From IMG/VR virus record IMGVR_UViG_3300020420_000047, positions 1 through 29,524 of that record: a stretch of 29,524 bases of DNA. One strand, 5' to 3'. This document shows, piece by piece, positions 13,000 through 22,300 of this stretch. This stretch comes from a virus. How positions within the stretch are numbered: position 1 is the stretch's first letter; each line of letters starts with the position of its first letter. The notes under the pieces were generated by a model. The model was not told the origin of the DNA. It did not search any database and was given only the letters and a program-made list of their open reading frames with translations. The position numbers and the translations under genes were made by a program.

Positions 13000-14129
13000 T
13001 ATTTACTCTCTAATTCTTTTATTTTTGCTGATAAATCTTTAACAGCTTCAATTAATACCGCAGTTATTCTGCTGTAATCCACAGACTTAGTACCCATTTC
13101 ATCATCAGCAATCAATACAATTTCTGGTAAAATCTTTTCAACTTCTTGGGCAATAACTCCAATATTTTCTTTACCATCCCTTATATAAGTTACACCTCTT
13201 AGTTGTTCAACTTTAGCCAAACCATGTTCAAGTGTTTCTATATTATCTTTTAATCTTTCATCTGAGAAAGCGGTGACATTATCATTAAAAGTTGCTGCAC
13301 CTGCTTCGGAAATATCAAGGGTAAGGGCAGTTATAAGTGACGAGCCATCAGTACCTTGAAATTTTATATCTTTATCTGCTACACCAGCTTGAATCACAAA
13401 ATCGCTAGAACTATTAGTAAATCCACCAAAAGTAGTGCCACCATCTTTTAAATTTATATCACCTCCGTCTGCATCAAGATTTATATCACCAGAAACATCT
13501 AAAGTTAAATCTCCTGTCCTTGTAATACTAGAGCCACCGACATCAATAGATCCATTAAAAATAGCATTCCCTGCTTCTGACATATCTAAGGTTAATGCAC
13601 TTATAACCCCACCACCATCATCACCTTTAAAAATTATGTCTTTATCTTGTACTTTAGACTCTATGACAAAATCAGAAGATGAATTTACAAAATCTCCTAT
13701 AGTAGTACCACCATCTTTAAATGTTACATTACCACCATCAGCATCAAGAATGATGTCACCAGCAGAATCAATTGTTAAATCACCACTAGATAAATCTATT
13801 TCTGTTCCATCAATGGTTATGTTATCAACAGTAACACCGCCATCAGCATCTAATATACCTGTGGTCGTTAAGTTTCCGTTGACTGTCAAAGCACCTGATG
13901 TTTCATTACTTGCCGTGATTGATAAAGGTAAAGTAATCCAAGCATTGTTTGCAGAATTTCTTAATTTCAAAACATTAGCAGAAGTATCAATCCACCATTC
14001 ATAAGCAAATGTAGTAGACGGTTCTGATGAACCTGAGTTGTTAGATACAATGGCATCTAAAGCATTGTTTAAATCTGCCCTAAAATTTGCACCTGTTTGG
14101 TTTGCTATATCATAATCGTGTTGTGCCAT
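12999..14129 (-). CDS. Tail fibre with C-terminal S74 intramolecular chaperone
   Basis: 376 residues. The N-terminal 75 residues probably attach it to the tail (NFRADLNNALDAIVSN, YEWWIDTSANVLKLRN). Two 90-residue repeats (about 116-205 and 206-285) form the shaft. From residue 288 the sequence FSDERLKDNIETLEHGLAKV ... VIAQEVEKILPEIV ... YSRITAVLIEAVKDL is the Peptidase_S74 chaperone, which helps trimers fold and then cuts itself off before the conserved Ser (here Ser289 of SDERLK). The C-terminus ends in a coiled coil. The start has an AGAGG ribosome site. High confidence in the S74 domain. Confidence 0.9.
   Translation of the reverse strand: MAQHDYDIANQTGANFRADLNNALDAIVSNNSGSSEPSTTFAYEWWIDTSANVLKLRNSANNAWITLPLSITASNETSGALTVNGNLTTTGILDADGGVTVDNITIDGTEIDLSSGDLTIDSAGDIILDADGGNVTFKDGGTTIGDFVNSSSDFVIESKVQDKDIIFKGDDGGGVISALTLDMSEAGNAIFNGSIDVGGSSITRTGDLTLDVSGDINLDADGGDINLKDGGTTFGGFTNSSSDFVIQAGVADKDIKFQGTDGSSLITALTLDISEAGAATFNDNVTAFSDERLKDNIETLEHGLAKVEQLRGVTYIRDGKENIGVIAQEVEKILPEIVLIADDEMGTKSVDYSRITAVLIEAVKDLSAKIKELESK
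13245..13784 (-). repeat. Two in-frame 270-bp repeats in fibre gene
   Basis: Encodes residues 116-205 and 206-295 of the fibre; the unit begins GDLT and includes DADGG, KDGGTT and SSSDFVI at the same offset of exactly 90 residues in both copies. The similarity fades near the end of the second unit, where the S74 domain begins. Suggests a segmental duplication of the fibre shaft. Confidence 0.8.
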
Positions 14130-17100
14130 TTAAAAACCTCTTGCTATATAGTCGAAAGTCCTAGCAACAATTGTACCACTACTGTTTTTAAAAGTAATTG
14201 TAAAACCAGATGTAGTAATACTGCCTATTTCATAAAAATCACCACTAGCCATATTTTGTGCTGTAACTGCTATTTTAGGTGCAACTAAAAATGGTGTGCC
14301 ATAACTTACACTTAATGCACTTGTACTTGATGTCAATTGTTGTGTATCTATTTTTGCAAAAGTTTCTAGTGTTGCAGATAGCGATGATATAAATACCTGA
14401 TGAGTAATATCACCTGATGTGACTAATAATTTAAATTTAAAAGCACGGCCATAATAATTTCCTATTCTAAAATTTTGGAAATCAGTAAAGGTTGGACTAC
14501 CACTTGGATCATCATTTGTGGTCGCTATTTGCAATTGAACTTCGACATCATCGTAAGTGTTTGAGTCTATTGAATCCCATGTGTCTATATTGCCTGATCT
14601 TGAATCAAAAAAATCTGTAGTAGAACTTGTGGTAAAAGCTAAAGCAGAACTAAGCCTGTAAGATTGTGCAGCTATGCCTGTATCAATAACATCTGCAAAT
14701 TCATAGCTACCTGAAAGACTTACACCACCAGCAGAGTCTATCAAACCAACTTCATCTATAAGTCCTAATGAATCAAAAAGAGTGCTGCCTTCTAATTTCA
14801 ATAAACTATCTGCTGCCACCATATTGGTTTTTGTACCAGAAAAAGAAGGATTTTCAGTTCTTGTTAAAAATGTTTGCGATTGAAAAAGGTCTGGTGTGAC
14901 TGTATTTACTACAGAAGTTGCATTAGCAGATTTTATACCCAAAGAATCTACCGCCTTGATAAGATAAGTTCCAACTAACAAAGGCACTTCTGCTGAATTA
15001 GAAATACCTGATACTGCTTCACCCACTTGAGTTGATTGTGACCATTGTGCAGATGAAGTAACGGAAGAATGTCTAATTTCAAAAGTACCACCTATCTTTA
15101 CATCTAAATCTGTGGTGGGTGTCCAACTTAAAGTAGCTGTATTAGAATCTGCTCTCAAATATAAATTTGAAACATCAGCAGGTATAGCAGTCAAACCATT
15201 TATTCTTTGAGTTGCAGATGCAAAAGCTGAAGCCACTCCAACAGTATTTACCGCTCTTACTCTAAATTCATACAAAGCTGGTTCTATGTCAAAAAATTCA
15301 AAATTAGTATTTTCAGATGTACCTGCACCTTGAAAAGATGCTTCGGTGGACTTTTTGAATTCAACATCATAGTGATCTATTGTGACACCTAAATCTTCCC
15401 ATTCAGTATTTACTGAAGCACCAAAATTTAAAGTTGCTTTTGCTTTTACACCTGAACCTTGTGTAGTGGTAAATAATTCTTCTGTAACAGAACCAATAGC
15501 AGGTGTATTGACATCAGGCAAAATGCTAAAATTTTTGACTTCAAATGTTTTTGTTGCAAAATCTGAAAATACACCAAGTCTATTTTTTGCTCTTACAGAA
15601 ACAAAATATTGACCTGCTTCTAACTTATCTACAGTAAAACTTTCATTTATAGTTCTACCTTCAAAATCAAAGCTAGACTTATCACTTAACCTTACTGTGT
15701 TTAATTTGTTAATGCCTATCTCATAAGATTCTACTGATGAATTTTTGGGTTGTGTCCAACTAATAGTTAATCTGTTAAAAAGTGTAGGTGGTATAGCAAT
15801 TAGTTTTTCAGAGATAGTACCTATAGTCGGTTTTTCAACAGTAGCAAAATCAGGTAAGTTTGTATTTGGTGCTGTATCTTCCGCAGATATTACACCAAAA
15901 TTATAAACATCATCATCATATTCTCTGGCTGTAATTTTTACTTCATCATCATTTTTTATTGCAAGTTTCATTATTTTGAATTTTTTACCTTGATTAGAAT
16001 TAAGAGTATTCCAGCCTAGAGATTCCAAAGAAATAAATACAACATCGCCTATTTCTGCCCTAAGGCCTTCTATTGTAGAAGTAAAGTTAAAAACCAAAGA
16101 TTGCCTTGATTGTTTTAGATTTATTGTAGAAATCATCATTGCTCTTTCCATTTGGTCTGTAAATGGAAGTTCTATTGCTTTTTCTAAAGTCAAGCCATTG
16201 TCTTGAGATTTAAAGGTAGAACTTTCCACAATTGCAAAATCACCCTGCATATCTCTATTAACATTGAAAAAATTTGCTCTAATTCTATTAGCTTTGTATT
16301 CTTTGCCACCTAAAGCTAATTCAAAAGCACCTACAATATTGTCCTCATTAAAAGTTTGTACTGCTGTACCTGTATCATCAATAATTAATTTATATTTACC
16401 ACCTGTATAAATTAAAGAACCTCTACAAGATGTCAGAAGTTTTTCTATATTATCAATAGCTTTGTTGTTTGTTCCTAAAACTCCATTGCAAGTATATTTT
16501 TTTTGTGTCTTATCACCTACTGTAACAGTAGTATTACAAATATTTCTTGCAGCAGTAAAAGAAGCGGTATCTATATCTGATGTCGGTATTGACCTACCAT
16601 AAATTGTGTTAGTCAGATAATCTTCTATGCAATCTGCTGGATTATCACTAAATACTTTTATTGTTGAACCGCCTGAAGTGACACTTCTTGTTTTTTTTCC
16701 AATTACATCAAAATTTACTTGCGGTATTCCTGTGTTACCAAATATTTCAGGAACAAATTCCAATCTTATAATTGCATAAGCAACACCTTGTAATTTATCT
16801 GATGATGTCCAAACACCATCTGTTTCTAAAATTAAATCTGTATCAGCAGTTTGTGTTTCTGTACCATTGTAAATTTCAAATTTGACCACATTTTTATACT
16901 TATCATTTATGCCTTGTGAAGCACCAAACCAGATATTGAAGTCAGTTTCTAACAAAGGATCATTGTTAAAATATATTTGACTGATTCCTTGTATTTCTCC
17001 CTCTGCGATAGCATAGACAATGTGAAGAAACTCATTGTTATCACCTGAAACATGATAAAAAATAGGTGTGCCACCAACCCTTCTTTTGCCATATATTACA

Positions 17101-17396
17101 GGTAATGGATTTGTTGAGCCTTGTTGATTAGAAAGCACACTCCTTGCTTGTGATGACATAGTTTCAGGAAAGTCCATATCAGCCAAGCCTATTAACTGAG
17201 TACCAACATAAGCACCAACAACTACTGTGGCCACACCAATTGCTATTGCTGTACCAACTGCAATTCCTGTAACACCTACAGTACCAGCAACAGCAGTACC
17301 TATGGCAGCGAAAACAGGTGCAGCAGCAGGTAGGGCAAAAAGACTACCTGTAAAAAATATAGAAACTAAAAATAATATTGTGGTTTTAATTTTCAT
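14130..17396 (-). CDS. Tail tip attachment protein (lambda J-like) with FN3 domains
   Basis: 1088 residues, the largest gene. After a hydrophobic N-terminus it carries the tip domain (NPLPVIYGKRRVGGTPIFY, IVYAIAEGEIQGISQIYFN) typical of J-type proteins and the phage-tail_3 region. Three fibronectin type III-like modules follow (about 520-625, 635-735 and 740-835; e.g. LTISWTQPKNSSVESYEIGI, LYEFRVRAVNTVGVAS). The last 250 residues are beta-rich and may meet the receptor. Residues 1-21 (MKIKTTILFLVSIFFTGSLF) look like a signal peptide, followed by a Gly/Ala-rich hydrophobic stretch. It overlaps the upstream gene by 11 bases. Confidence 0.85.
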   Translation of the reverse strand: MKIKTTILFLVSIFFTGSLFALPAAAPVFAAIGTAVAGTVGVTGIAVGTAIAIGVATVVVGAYVGTQLIGLADMDFPETMSSQARSVLSNQQGSTNPLPVIYGKRRVGGTPIFYHVSGDNNEFLHIVYAIAEGEIQGISQIYFNNDPLLETDFNIWFGASQGINDKYKNVVKFEIYNGTETQTADTDLILETDGVWTSSDKLQGVAYAIIRLEFVPEIFGNTGIPQVNFDVIGKKTRSVTSGGSTIKVFSDNPADCIEDYLTNTIYGRSIPTSDIDTASFTAARNICNTTVTVGDKTQKKYTCNGVLGTNNKAIDNIEKLLTSCRGSLIYTGGKYKLIIDDTGTAVQTFNEDNIVGAFELALGGKEYKANRIRANFFNVNRDMQGDFAIVESSTFKSQDNGLTLEKAIELPFTDQMERAMMISTINLKQSRQSLVFNFTSTIEGLRAEIGDVVFISLESLGWNTLNSNQGKKFKIMKLAIKNDDEVKITAREYDDDVYNFGVISAEDTAPNTNLPDFATVEKPTIGTISEKLIAIPPTLFNRLTISWTQPKNSSVESYEIGINKLNTVRLSDKSSFDFEGRTINESFTVDKLEAGQYFVSVRAKNRLGVFSDFATKTFEVKNFSILPDVNTPAIGSVTEELFTTTQGSGVKAKATLNFGASVNTEWEDLGVTIDHYDVEFKKSTEASFQGAGTSENTNFEFFDIEPALYEFRVRAVNTVGVASAFASATQRINGLTAIPADVSNLYLRADSNTATLSWTPTTDLDVKIGGTFEIRHSSVTSSAQWSQSTQVGEAVSGISNSAEVPLLVGTYLIKAVDSLGIKSANATSVVNTVTPDLFQSQTFLTRTENPSFSGTKTNMVAADSLLKLEGSTLFDSLGLIDEVGLIDSAGGVSLSGSYEFADVIDTGIAAQSYRLSSALAFTTSSTTDFFDSRSGNIDTWDSIDSNTYDDVEVQLQIATTNDDPSGSPTFTDFQNFRIGNYYGRAFKFKLLVTSGDITHQVFISSLSATLETFAKIDTQQLTSSTSALSVSYGTPFLVAPKIAVTAQNMASGDFYEIGSITTSGFTITFKNSSGTIVARTFDYIARGF

Positions 17397-17802
17397 TACT
17401 TAATCTATATGCAGAATCAAAAAAGTTAAAATCAGCTATTGGTAAAATTGCTGTGCCTATGGTTTCATCTACTGATGCCATTTTACTACCAATACAAATA
17501 TGGCATGAATCCCAATTATCATTATGTTTTACTAATATATCTCCAAAAATTGCTTTTGTTGGGTGATATTCAACGAATCCTAATTGCAAACATCTGCCAG
17601 ATATTCTTTGTCCAAATTTTTTTTGAAACTCAATAGCACCTTCTTTATCAGAATATTTTTTGTATATAATTTTTAATAAATCTGTACCTAAAACTTTATC
17701 AAAATATTCAACTATAAATGTATTACAATCGTTTGTTCCCCATGCAAAAGGTTGTTCTAATTTAGATTCGATGTATTGATTTGCTTTTTTTATATCTATC
17801 AT
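17386..17802 (-). CDS. Tail tip NlpC/P60-like cysteine hydrolase (DUF6950-type)
   Basis: 138 residues. PFAWGTNDCNTF around residues 18-29 places Cys26 as the likely nucleophile, and SCHICIGSK puts His101 as its partner; this is the fold and pattern of the NlpC/P60-like phage tail proteins annotated as DUF6950. It probably cuts a peptide bond in the cell wall during DNA entry or acts in tail assembly, like lambda gpK. The start overlaps the upstream stop as ATGA. Confidence 0.76.
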   Translation of the reverse strand: MIDIKKANQYIESKLEQPFAWGTNDCNTFIVEYFDKVLGTDLLKIIYKKYSDKEGAIEFQKKFGQRISGRCLQLGFVEYHPTKAIFGDILVKHNDNWDSCHICIGSKMASVDETIGTAILPIADFNFFDSAYRLSNEN

Positions 17803-19568
17803 CTTATTTCGGTTGGCAGATTAATTGTGCTTAATGGTGAACCATAATTTACTGTAGATGTAGCTTTTACAGGTCTTTCTAAAACACCACTTGAGCCACC
17901 ACCAAATTCTGAACTAGAAGCAGATTCTGTTAGCGTGATTGTAAAATAATCTGTATTTGAAGCATCAACTACTGTATGTGATTTATTTAACAAACTTCTA
18001 TCTAAACCGCCTACATCATCTATGCCTGATAAAGATATGGTGTCGCTATTTGCCAGACCATGACTTGCATAATGAACTTTTACAGTAGCGGAAGAAGCGG
18101 TAGTTTCTATTGGATTAGTTACTATAATAAATGTATCTAATGTCGCTGAATTACCACCACCTCTTGTGGTACTTGATGCAGATGTTGCTACCGTGATTGT
18201 AATGCTATTTGCAGTTATGCTAGTGACAGTATGACTTTTGTTTAGATCGGAAGCTGGTATGCCACCAACTGCTGTTGCATTAGCAATTGTAATCAAATCA
18301 CCTGCTGCAATATTATGTTGTGCAAAATCAATGATTACAGATGTTGAGCCAGATGTTGTTCTAAAAGGATTTGCTAAAATGTTATTTCTTTCTGTTACTG
18401 CAACAGTCAAAGTATCAGTAGTTCTTGATGTTATTTTTTGATTGTTACTTAAAACTGTACTACTAATCCCACCTACACTTGTTGTTTCTAAATTAAAAGA
18501 TACATCTTCATTCACTTTGGCAAAGTTATCTACATTGACAGTAATTAAATTAGAACCAGAAACAGTCTGTAATAAGACAGGCACAATTAATTCATCGTCT
18601 ATTGTGATTTCACTACCACCAAATTTACCTGATTTAACAGATGTAACTGTATTTGGAACTGCGATAGTAAAACCAAAACCATCTGAATCTATTGATGTTA
18701 TAGCGTGTGTTCCTGCACCCTCTGAAAAATTTATAGCTGAACTTAAAATATACTCACCATCATCAAAAGTGACCGACTCAAAACCATTTATTTCTATAAG
18801 CTGGCCTACAGTAAAAGTTGATGTGCTTCTATTTGCATAATTGAAATGGATTCTTACAGAGCCAGATTGTAAAGTCGCTGATGGGTTAGTAGGACTGTGT
18901 TCTTTAAAAATACTTTTTTGTGCTGGTGAAGTATTACTTATTGGTGATGTAACATTACCTTGAGTGCTTATACTTGCACTACCGCCACCTGAAGCAGTCG
19001 CACCTGTAGTCAATCCCCAATTTAATTCTTTGACTATTACTGAACTAAATCTAAATCCTGTATCGCCATCAAAGAAACTTTGCTGAGATTCGTTATTGGT
19101 GAATCTTGCATTGATCTTATCAAAATCTACAAAAAGAGAACTTGCTTGTACTGCTACTGTGCTTGTACCAGCTTCGACATCTTCTTTGATAACAGGGTTA
19201 TTTATTCTGCCAGAAAATATTAACAAAGGGTCAGAAACAATAGCTTCGTTTGAATCTAAAAATGCTTTGTAAATTTGTACTTGTCTATCTAAATATTCAT
19301 CAGTCAAAAATAAATTTACATAAGTTGTGGGAATGCCTGATAAAGCAATATTTATACTTTCTATATTTGTTTCGTTAGTTTCAACAATATCAGAAAAACT
19401 TAGAAAATCTCCTGTAGGAGTATATTCATTGCCATTATATGTTACAGGTATATATGCATCTGAAAGATAATAAACAACACTATCAAAAGAAAGTACTAAT
19501 AAATGAAATGGTTTATTTGCAGATTTAACAATTTCAGTTTGAAATGCACTTGTACTTCCTCTATCCAT
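17799..19568 (-). CDS. Tail tip/baseplate protein with four FCCH-like repeats
   Basis: 589 residues. The first 185 resemble the DUF2163-type tail proteins (FHLLVLSFDSVVYYLSDAYI, SINIALSGIPTTYVNLFL, YLDRQVQIYKAF). From about 228 to 566 follow four tandem beta modules of about 80 residues with the pattern S-x-VxVx(F/Y)A-x-HxxxxxDxIxIxxxxxVGGxxxxxLNKSHTVT. They resemble the repeats often labelled 'ubiquitin-activating E1 FCCH domain' in phage proteins; no enzymatic role follows from that name. More than half of the protein is therefore insertion. It may present the repeats on the tail tip. Confidence 0.75.
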   Translation of the reverse strand: MDRGSTSAFQTEIVKSANKPFHLLVLSFDSVVYYLSDAYIPVTYNGNEYTPTGDFLSFSDIVETNETNIESINIALSGIPTTYVNLFLTDEYLDRQVQIYKAFLDSNEAIVSDPLLIFSGRINNPVIKEDVEAGTSTVAVQASSLFVDFDKINARFTNNESQQSFFDGDTGFRFSSVIVKELNWGLTTGATASGGGSASISTQGNVTSPISNTSPAQKSIFKEHSPTNPSATLQSGSVRIHFNYANRSTSTFTVGQLIEINGFESVTFDDGEYILSSAINFSEGAGTHAITSIDSDGFGFTIAVPNTVTSVKSGKFGGSEITIDDELIVPVLLQTVSGSNLITVNVDNFAKVNEDVSFNLETTSVGGISSTVLSNNQKITSRTTDTLTVAVTERNNILANPFRTTSGSTSVIIDFAQHNIAAGDLITIANATAVGGIPASDLNKSHTVTSITANSITITVATSASSTTRGGGNSATLDTFIIVTNPIETTASSATVKVHYASHGLANSDTISLSGIDDVGGLDRSLLNKSHTVVDASNTDYFTITLTESASSSEFGGGSSGVLERPVKATSTVNYGSPLSTINLPTEIR

Positions 19569-19572
19569 CTCA

Positions 19573-20175
19573 TTAAAAAACTTCTATTAGTGACATGGTA
19601 AAACCAAATAAAGCAGTAGTATCAGTATTAAATTGTGAAATATCTTGTGTAAAAGCTACAGTAAAAGGTACAGATGCAATCGTAATGGTTTCATCGTTAG
19701 CGACAGCATTTAAAAGATTCGGTGCAAAATTTATGGAAGTAGTACCTGAACCAGCAAAATCTACATCAGCAGTAGCCATATACACTTTTGTATGACCGCT
19801 AAATTTAAAAAAATCACCTGTTTTTATTATTCCTGATTGTGCGGATGAGAATCCATCTAAAGTTGCCTGACTTGCACCAACTGATACAGCACCATTAACT
19901 ACAGGCGATTCTGAAGCATCGCCTTGAGTCGTACTTATTACAGGCGGTGTATAGGTAAAGGTTTCAAATTGCCCTTGTTGTTTGACTGCAAAAGCGTAAA
20001 TAGGTGCAAACTCTGCCCTAGTCATTGGTGGAAACTCAACATCAAGTTGCCATCTTTGACCACCTCTTCTCCTTACTTGTCTTTTTAAGTTCTGTGTTAT
20101 TGATACCAATGTAGGCTCAATAGATTTGATTGTTACGCTACTAGCTGATGGTGATGTGGGAAAAGTGCCACTCAT
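19573..20175 (-). CDS. Minor tail protein, distal-tail-like
   Basis: 200 residues. The N-terminal half has the pattern VTIKSIEPTLVSITQNLKRQ, GGQRWQLDVEFPPMTRAEFA and IYAFAVKQQGQFETFTY, known in minor tail proteins at the tape-measure end of siphovirus tails. An inserted beta domain (about 95-170) holds a Gly/Ser-rich turn. It ends with TTALFGFTMSLIEVF. It lies between the tape measure (ATGA overlap) and the tail tip genes, the slot of lambda gpM/L. Confidence 0.7.
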   Translation of the reverse strand: MSGTFPTSPSASSVTIKSIEPTLVSITQNLKRQVRRRGGQRWQLDVEFPPMTRAEFAPIYAFAVKQQGQFETFTYTPPVISTTQGDASESPVVNGAVSVGASQATLDGFSSAQSGIIKTGDFFKFSGHTKVYMATADVDFAGSGTTSINFAPNLLNAVANDETITIASVPFTVAFTQDISQFNTDTTALFGFTMSLIEVF

Positions 20176-21815
20176 GTTAAGAAACCTCTTCTACCTCTTT
20201 TGTTAAATTCACTTTCTATTATGGCAGATATTGTAGGTGCATTTTCTGTTATTGCACTTATAGTATCTTTTGAATCAAAGGCTTGTATATTATAAGTAAT
20301 GTTTACAGGCATACCGCCAGAAGCCATGCCACCACCTAATCTATTGTTTGGAATTATTGTACCTGTTTTATTTGGTACAAATAATTCTGCACCAGCTTCA
20401 CCGACTAGATAAGGTCTGTTTGCTGTAACAGTACCGCCTCTTTCTTTTTTACCTAGTCCACCAAGAAAAGAAGTAAAGCCACCTGTGATTTTATCTATAA
20501 TTAATTTTCTAATTGCTATTCTTAATAATTCTTTAATAACAAAGTTTGCAAAATCTTTAAAGGCAAATTTACCTGACATCAAACCATCGACTAAAGTATC
20601 TTCAAATTTTTTCATAGCTTGAACAGTTGTATTTTCTATTGCCTTCCCTGTATCTTCTAACTCTTGCTTAAACTTAGCTAATGGACTCAAAGCATCTGTA
20701 AATGATTGCATACCTCTATTCGCAAATTGATCTGTGCCATTGGTTAAAGTATTCATAGCTTCAACTGAAGTACCAATCAAACCTTTGTATTCTCCTATTT
20801 TTCCTATTATTCCTGAAAAACCTTCTTTGGTTTTACTTTCAAATTCTAATTGTCTTTCTATTAATGAATTAATGGCATCTTCGTTCATGCCAAAAAAGTT
20901 AGTTGCTTCTAACAAACTTTGTTGCAAAGCAGTTACCATTTGACCGCCACCAATGACTAATTCTTGTATGGCTAATAAGGCTTTTTCTACACCATTGATA
21001 ATATTTGTTGCCAATGCTTCGCTAAATTTAGCTATGCCACCTTCGTTTTCAGCAAAGGTTTTAAACATTGTAGTGAATTGATTTACAAAAGTTTGCAAGA
21101 TTGGTGTAAAAGCCGCAAAGACATTATCTTTCAGACTGTTTAATTGTCTGCTTAAAATATTAGAAGTATCGTTGAATCTTTCAACAGCATCTACAGCTTC
21201 ACTTGATATACCAATACCAAGTTCCAACATTTTATCTTTTAGTCCAGCAACAGCATCGCCACCTTGATTTAATATTGCAAATAGTTGTTGTCCTGAACGA
21301 CCAAATAAATTAGTTAATGCAGAATTTTTTTCTGCTGAAGAACCTAAAGCGGCTATACCATCTGCTGTTTCAAGTAATAATTGTTCTGTACCTTTAAGGT
21401 TTCCTGAACTATCTCTAATGGAAACACCTAAGTCTTTAAATAAATCTGCTTGTGTTTTAAGACCTCGACCAGCTTCACCAATATTTTTACTAAATTTAAG
21501 TAATGCTTTATTAGCGCCTTCTGACGAACTTCCAGCTTCTTCTGCGGCAATTTGAAAGGCTTGTAAAAATTCTACAGATACGCCTAATTGATCTGACGTT
21601 TTTCCAAGCGTATCTATATAGGCAAATGATTGTTTTCCTAAAGCGGCTAATGCAAAGCCAACACCACCAATGGCGGCAGTTAAGCCACCAAAAACTTTTA
21701 GTGCTTTGCCAACACCGCTTTTTATTTTATTAAGACTTTGTGAAACCTGATTAAAAACAGCTTTGGTTTTATTGACCGCAGAAATGACAATATTTAATTT
21801 ACCTAAGTTACCCAT
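20172..21815 (-). CDS. Tail length tape measure protein
   Basis: 547 residues. N-terminal helices (VNKTKAVFNQVSQSLNKIKS), a hydrophobic segment (about 41-60, VFGGLTAAIGGVGFALAALG), a conserved tape-measure domain (LGKTSDQLGVSVEFLQAFQI, LFGRSGQQLFAIL) and a C-terminal segment (GGTVTANRPYLVGEAGAELF, VPNKTGTIIPNNR) seen in many tape measures. Its start overlaps the stop of the frameshifted chaperone by eight bases. At roughly 0.15 nm per residue the tail would be about 80 nm, fairly short. Confidence 0.9.
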   Translation of the reverse strand: MGNLGKLNIVISAVNKTKAVFNQVSQSLNKIKSGVGKALKVFGGLTAAIGGVGFALAALGKQSFAYIDTLGKTSDQLGVSVEFLQAFQIAAEEAGSSSEGANKALLKFSKNIGEAGRGLKTQADLFKDLGVSIRDSSGNLKGTEQLLLETADGIAALGSSAEKNSALTNLFGRSGQQLFAILNQGGDAVAGLKDKMLELGIGISSEAVDAVERFNDTSNILSRQLNSLKDNVFAAFTPILQTFVNQFTTMFKTFAENEGGIAKFSEALATNIINGVEKALLAIQELVIGGGQMVTALQQSLLEATNFFGMNEDAINSLIERQLEFESKTKEGFSGIIGKIGEYKGLIGTSVEAMNTLTNGTDQFANRGMQSFTDALSPLAKFKQELEDTGKAIENTTVQAMKKFEDTLVDGLMSGKFAFKDFANFVIKELLRIAIRKLIIDKITGGFTSFLGGLGKKERGGTVTANRPYLVGEAGAELFVPNKTGTIIPNNRLGGGMASGGMPVNITYNIQAFDSKDTISAITENAPTISAIIESEFNKRGRRGFLT

Positions 21816-21963
21816 TGTTTTCCATTTTGCTATTCAATTCCTCTAAATATGCCAACCAATAAATAAACTCATCTATGGTCATGCTCTTTTGCAACTTCTC
21901 TACTGTCATGCCGAGCCTGTCTGCCAGAGCAAACATAGCAAATAAATCAGGATCGGCTTTTAC
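21808..21963 (-). CDS. Tail assembly chaperone, -1 frame extension (gpT-like)
   Basis: A 51-codon open stretch in the -1 frame after the gpG-like gene, encoding VKADPDLFAMFALADRLGMT and later DEFIYWLAYLEELNSKMENN. It has no start of its own near the junction, is open from just after an in-frame TGA near 21980, and stops inside the tape-measure start. The LFAMFALADRLGMTVEKL pattern is typical of the second chaperone part in siphoviruses. It should be made as a fusion of 163 residues with the upstream 112. Too short for ordinary gene callers. Confidence 0.8.
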   Translation of the reverse strand, partial: VKADPDLFAMFALADRLGMTVEKLQKSMTIDEFIYWLAYLEELNSKMENNG

Positions 21964-22298
21964 TTTTCCTGTGCTGCTTCAGATGTAACACTACCTAAAA
22001 TTTCAGAAGCAACATTTGATAAAACTTCAACATCAGCTTTATTCATTAATGCTTCTTTATCAGCTAATGTGAATAACTTATTACCTTCAGAATCAAGACT
22101 TTTAGTAATGATTGCATAAACCATTACTTCTAAGTCACCACCATTTGCCATTTTGTAGAGTTTTTTAGACTCTTGTAATGTCAATGGTTTTGTAAAAATT
22201 TCTAAAGGTTGATCTTCAGTTCCCCATTCTTTGACTTCAATTTTTTTTATTTCTTGTGAGTCAAAGTGAGCAACGACATTATCAATTGCTTTAGTCAT
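21960..22298 (-). CDS. Tail assembly chaperone, gpG-like
   Basis: 112 residues, starting MTKAIDNVVAHFDSQEIKKI. Contains the ITKPL-like segment FTKPLTLQESKKLYKMANGG and VYAIITKSLDSEGNKLFTLA, as in gpG-type chaperones that coat the tape measure during tail assembly. It lies between the tail tube and tape-measure genes, and at its stop codon carries a slippery site that gives the longer gpGT-like form. Not expected in the finished virion. Confidence 0.82.
   Translation of the reverse strand: MTKAIDNVVAHFDSQEIKKIEVKEWGTEDQPLEIFTKPLTLQESKKLYKMANGGDLEVMVYAIITKSLDSEGNKLFTLADKEALMNKADVEVLSNVASEILGSVTSEAAQEK
21963..21969 (-). promoter_or_regulatory. -1 ribosomal frameshift site in tail chaperone gene
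   Basis: The heptamer GGAAAAG (codons GAA AAG in frame 0) stands immediately before the UAA stop. A -1 slip moves Lys-tRNA from AAG to AAA. A TGA in the -1 frame near 21980 limits the possible slip point to the last five or six codons, which contain no better slippery sequence. Confidence 0.7.
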
Positions 22299-22300
22299 TA

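Noticed and set aside
17799-19568. Ubiquitin-related enzyme
   Set aside because: The FCCH-like resemblance concerns a beta repeat only; no E1 catalytic parts exist.
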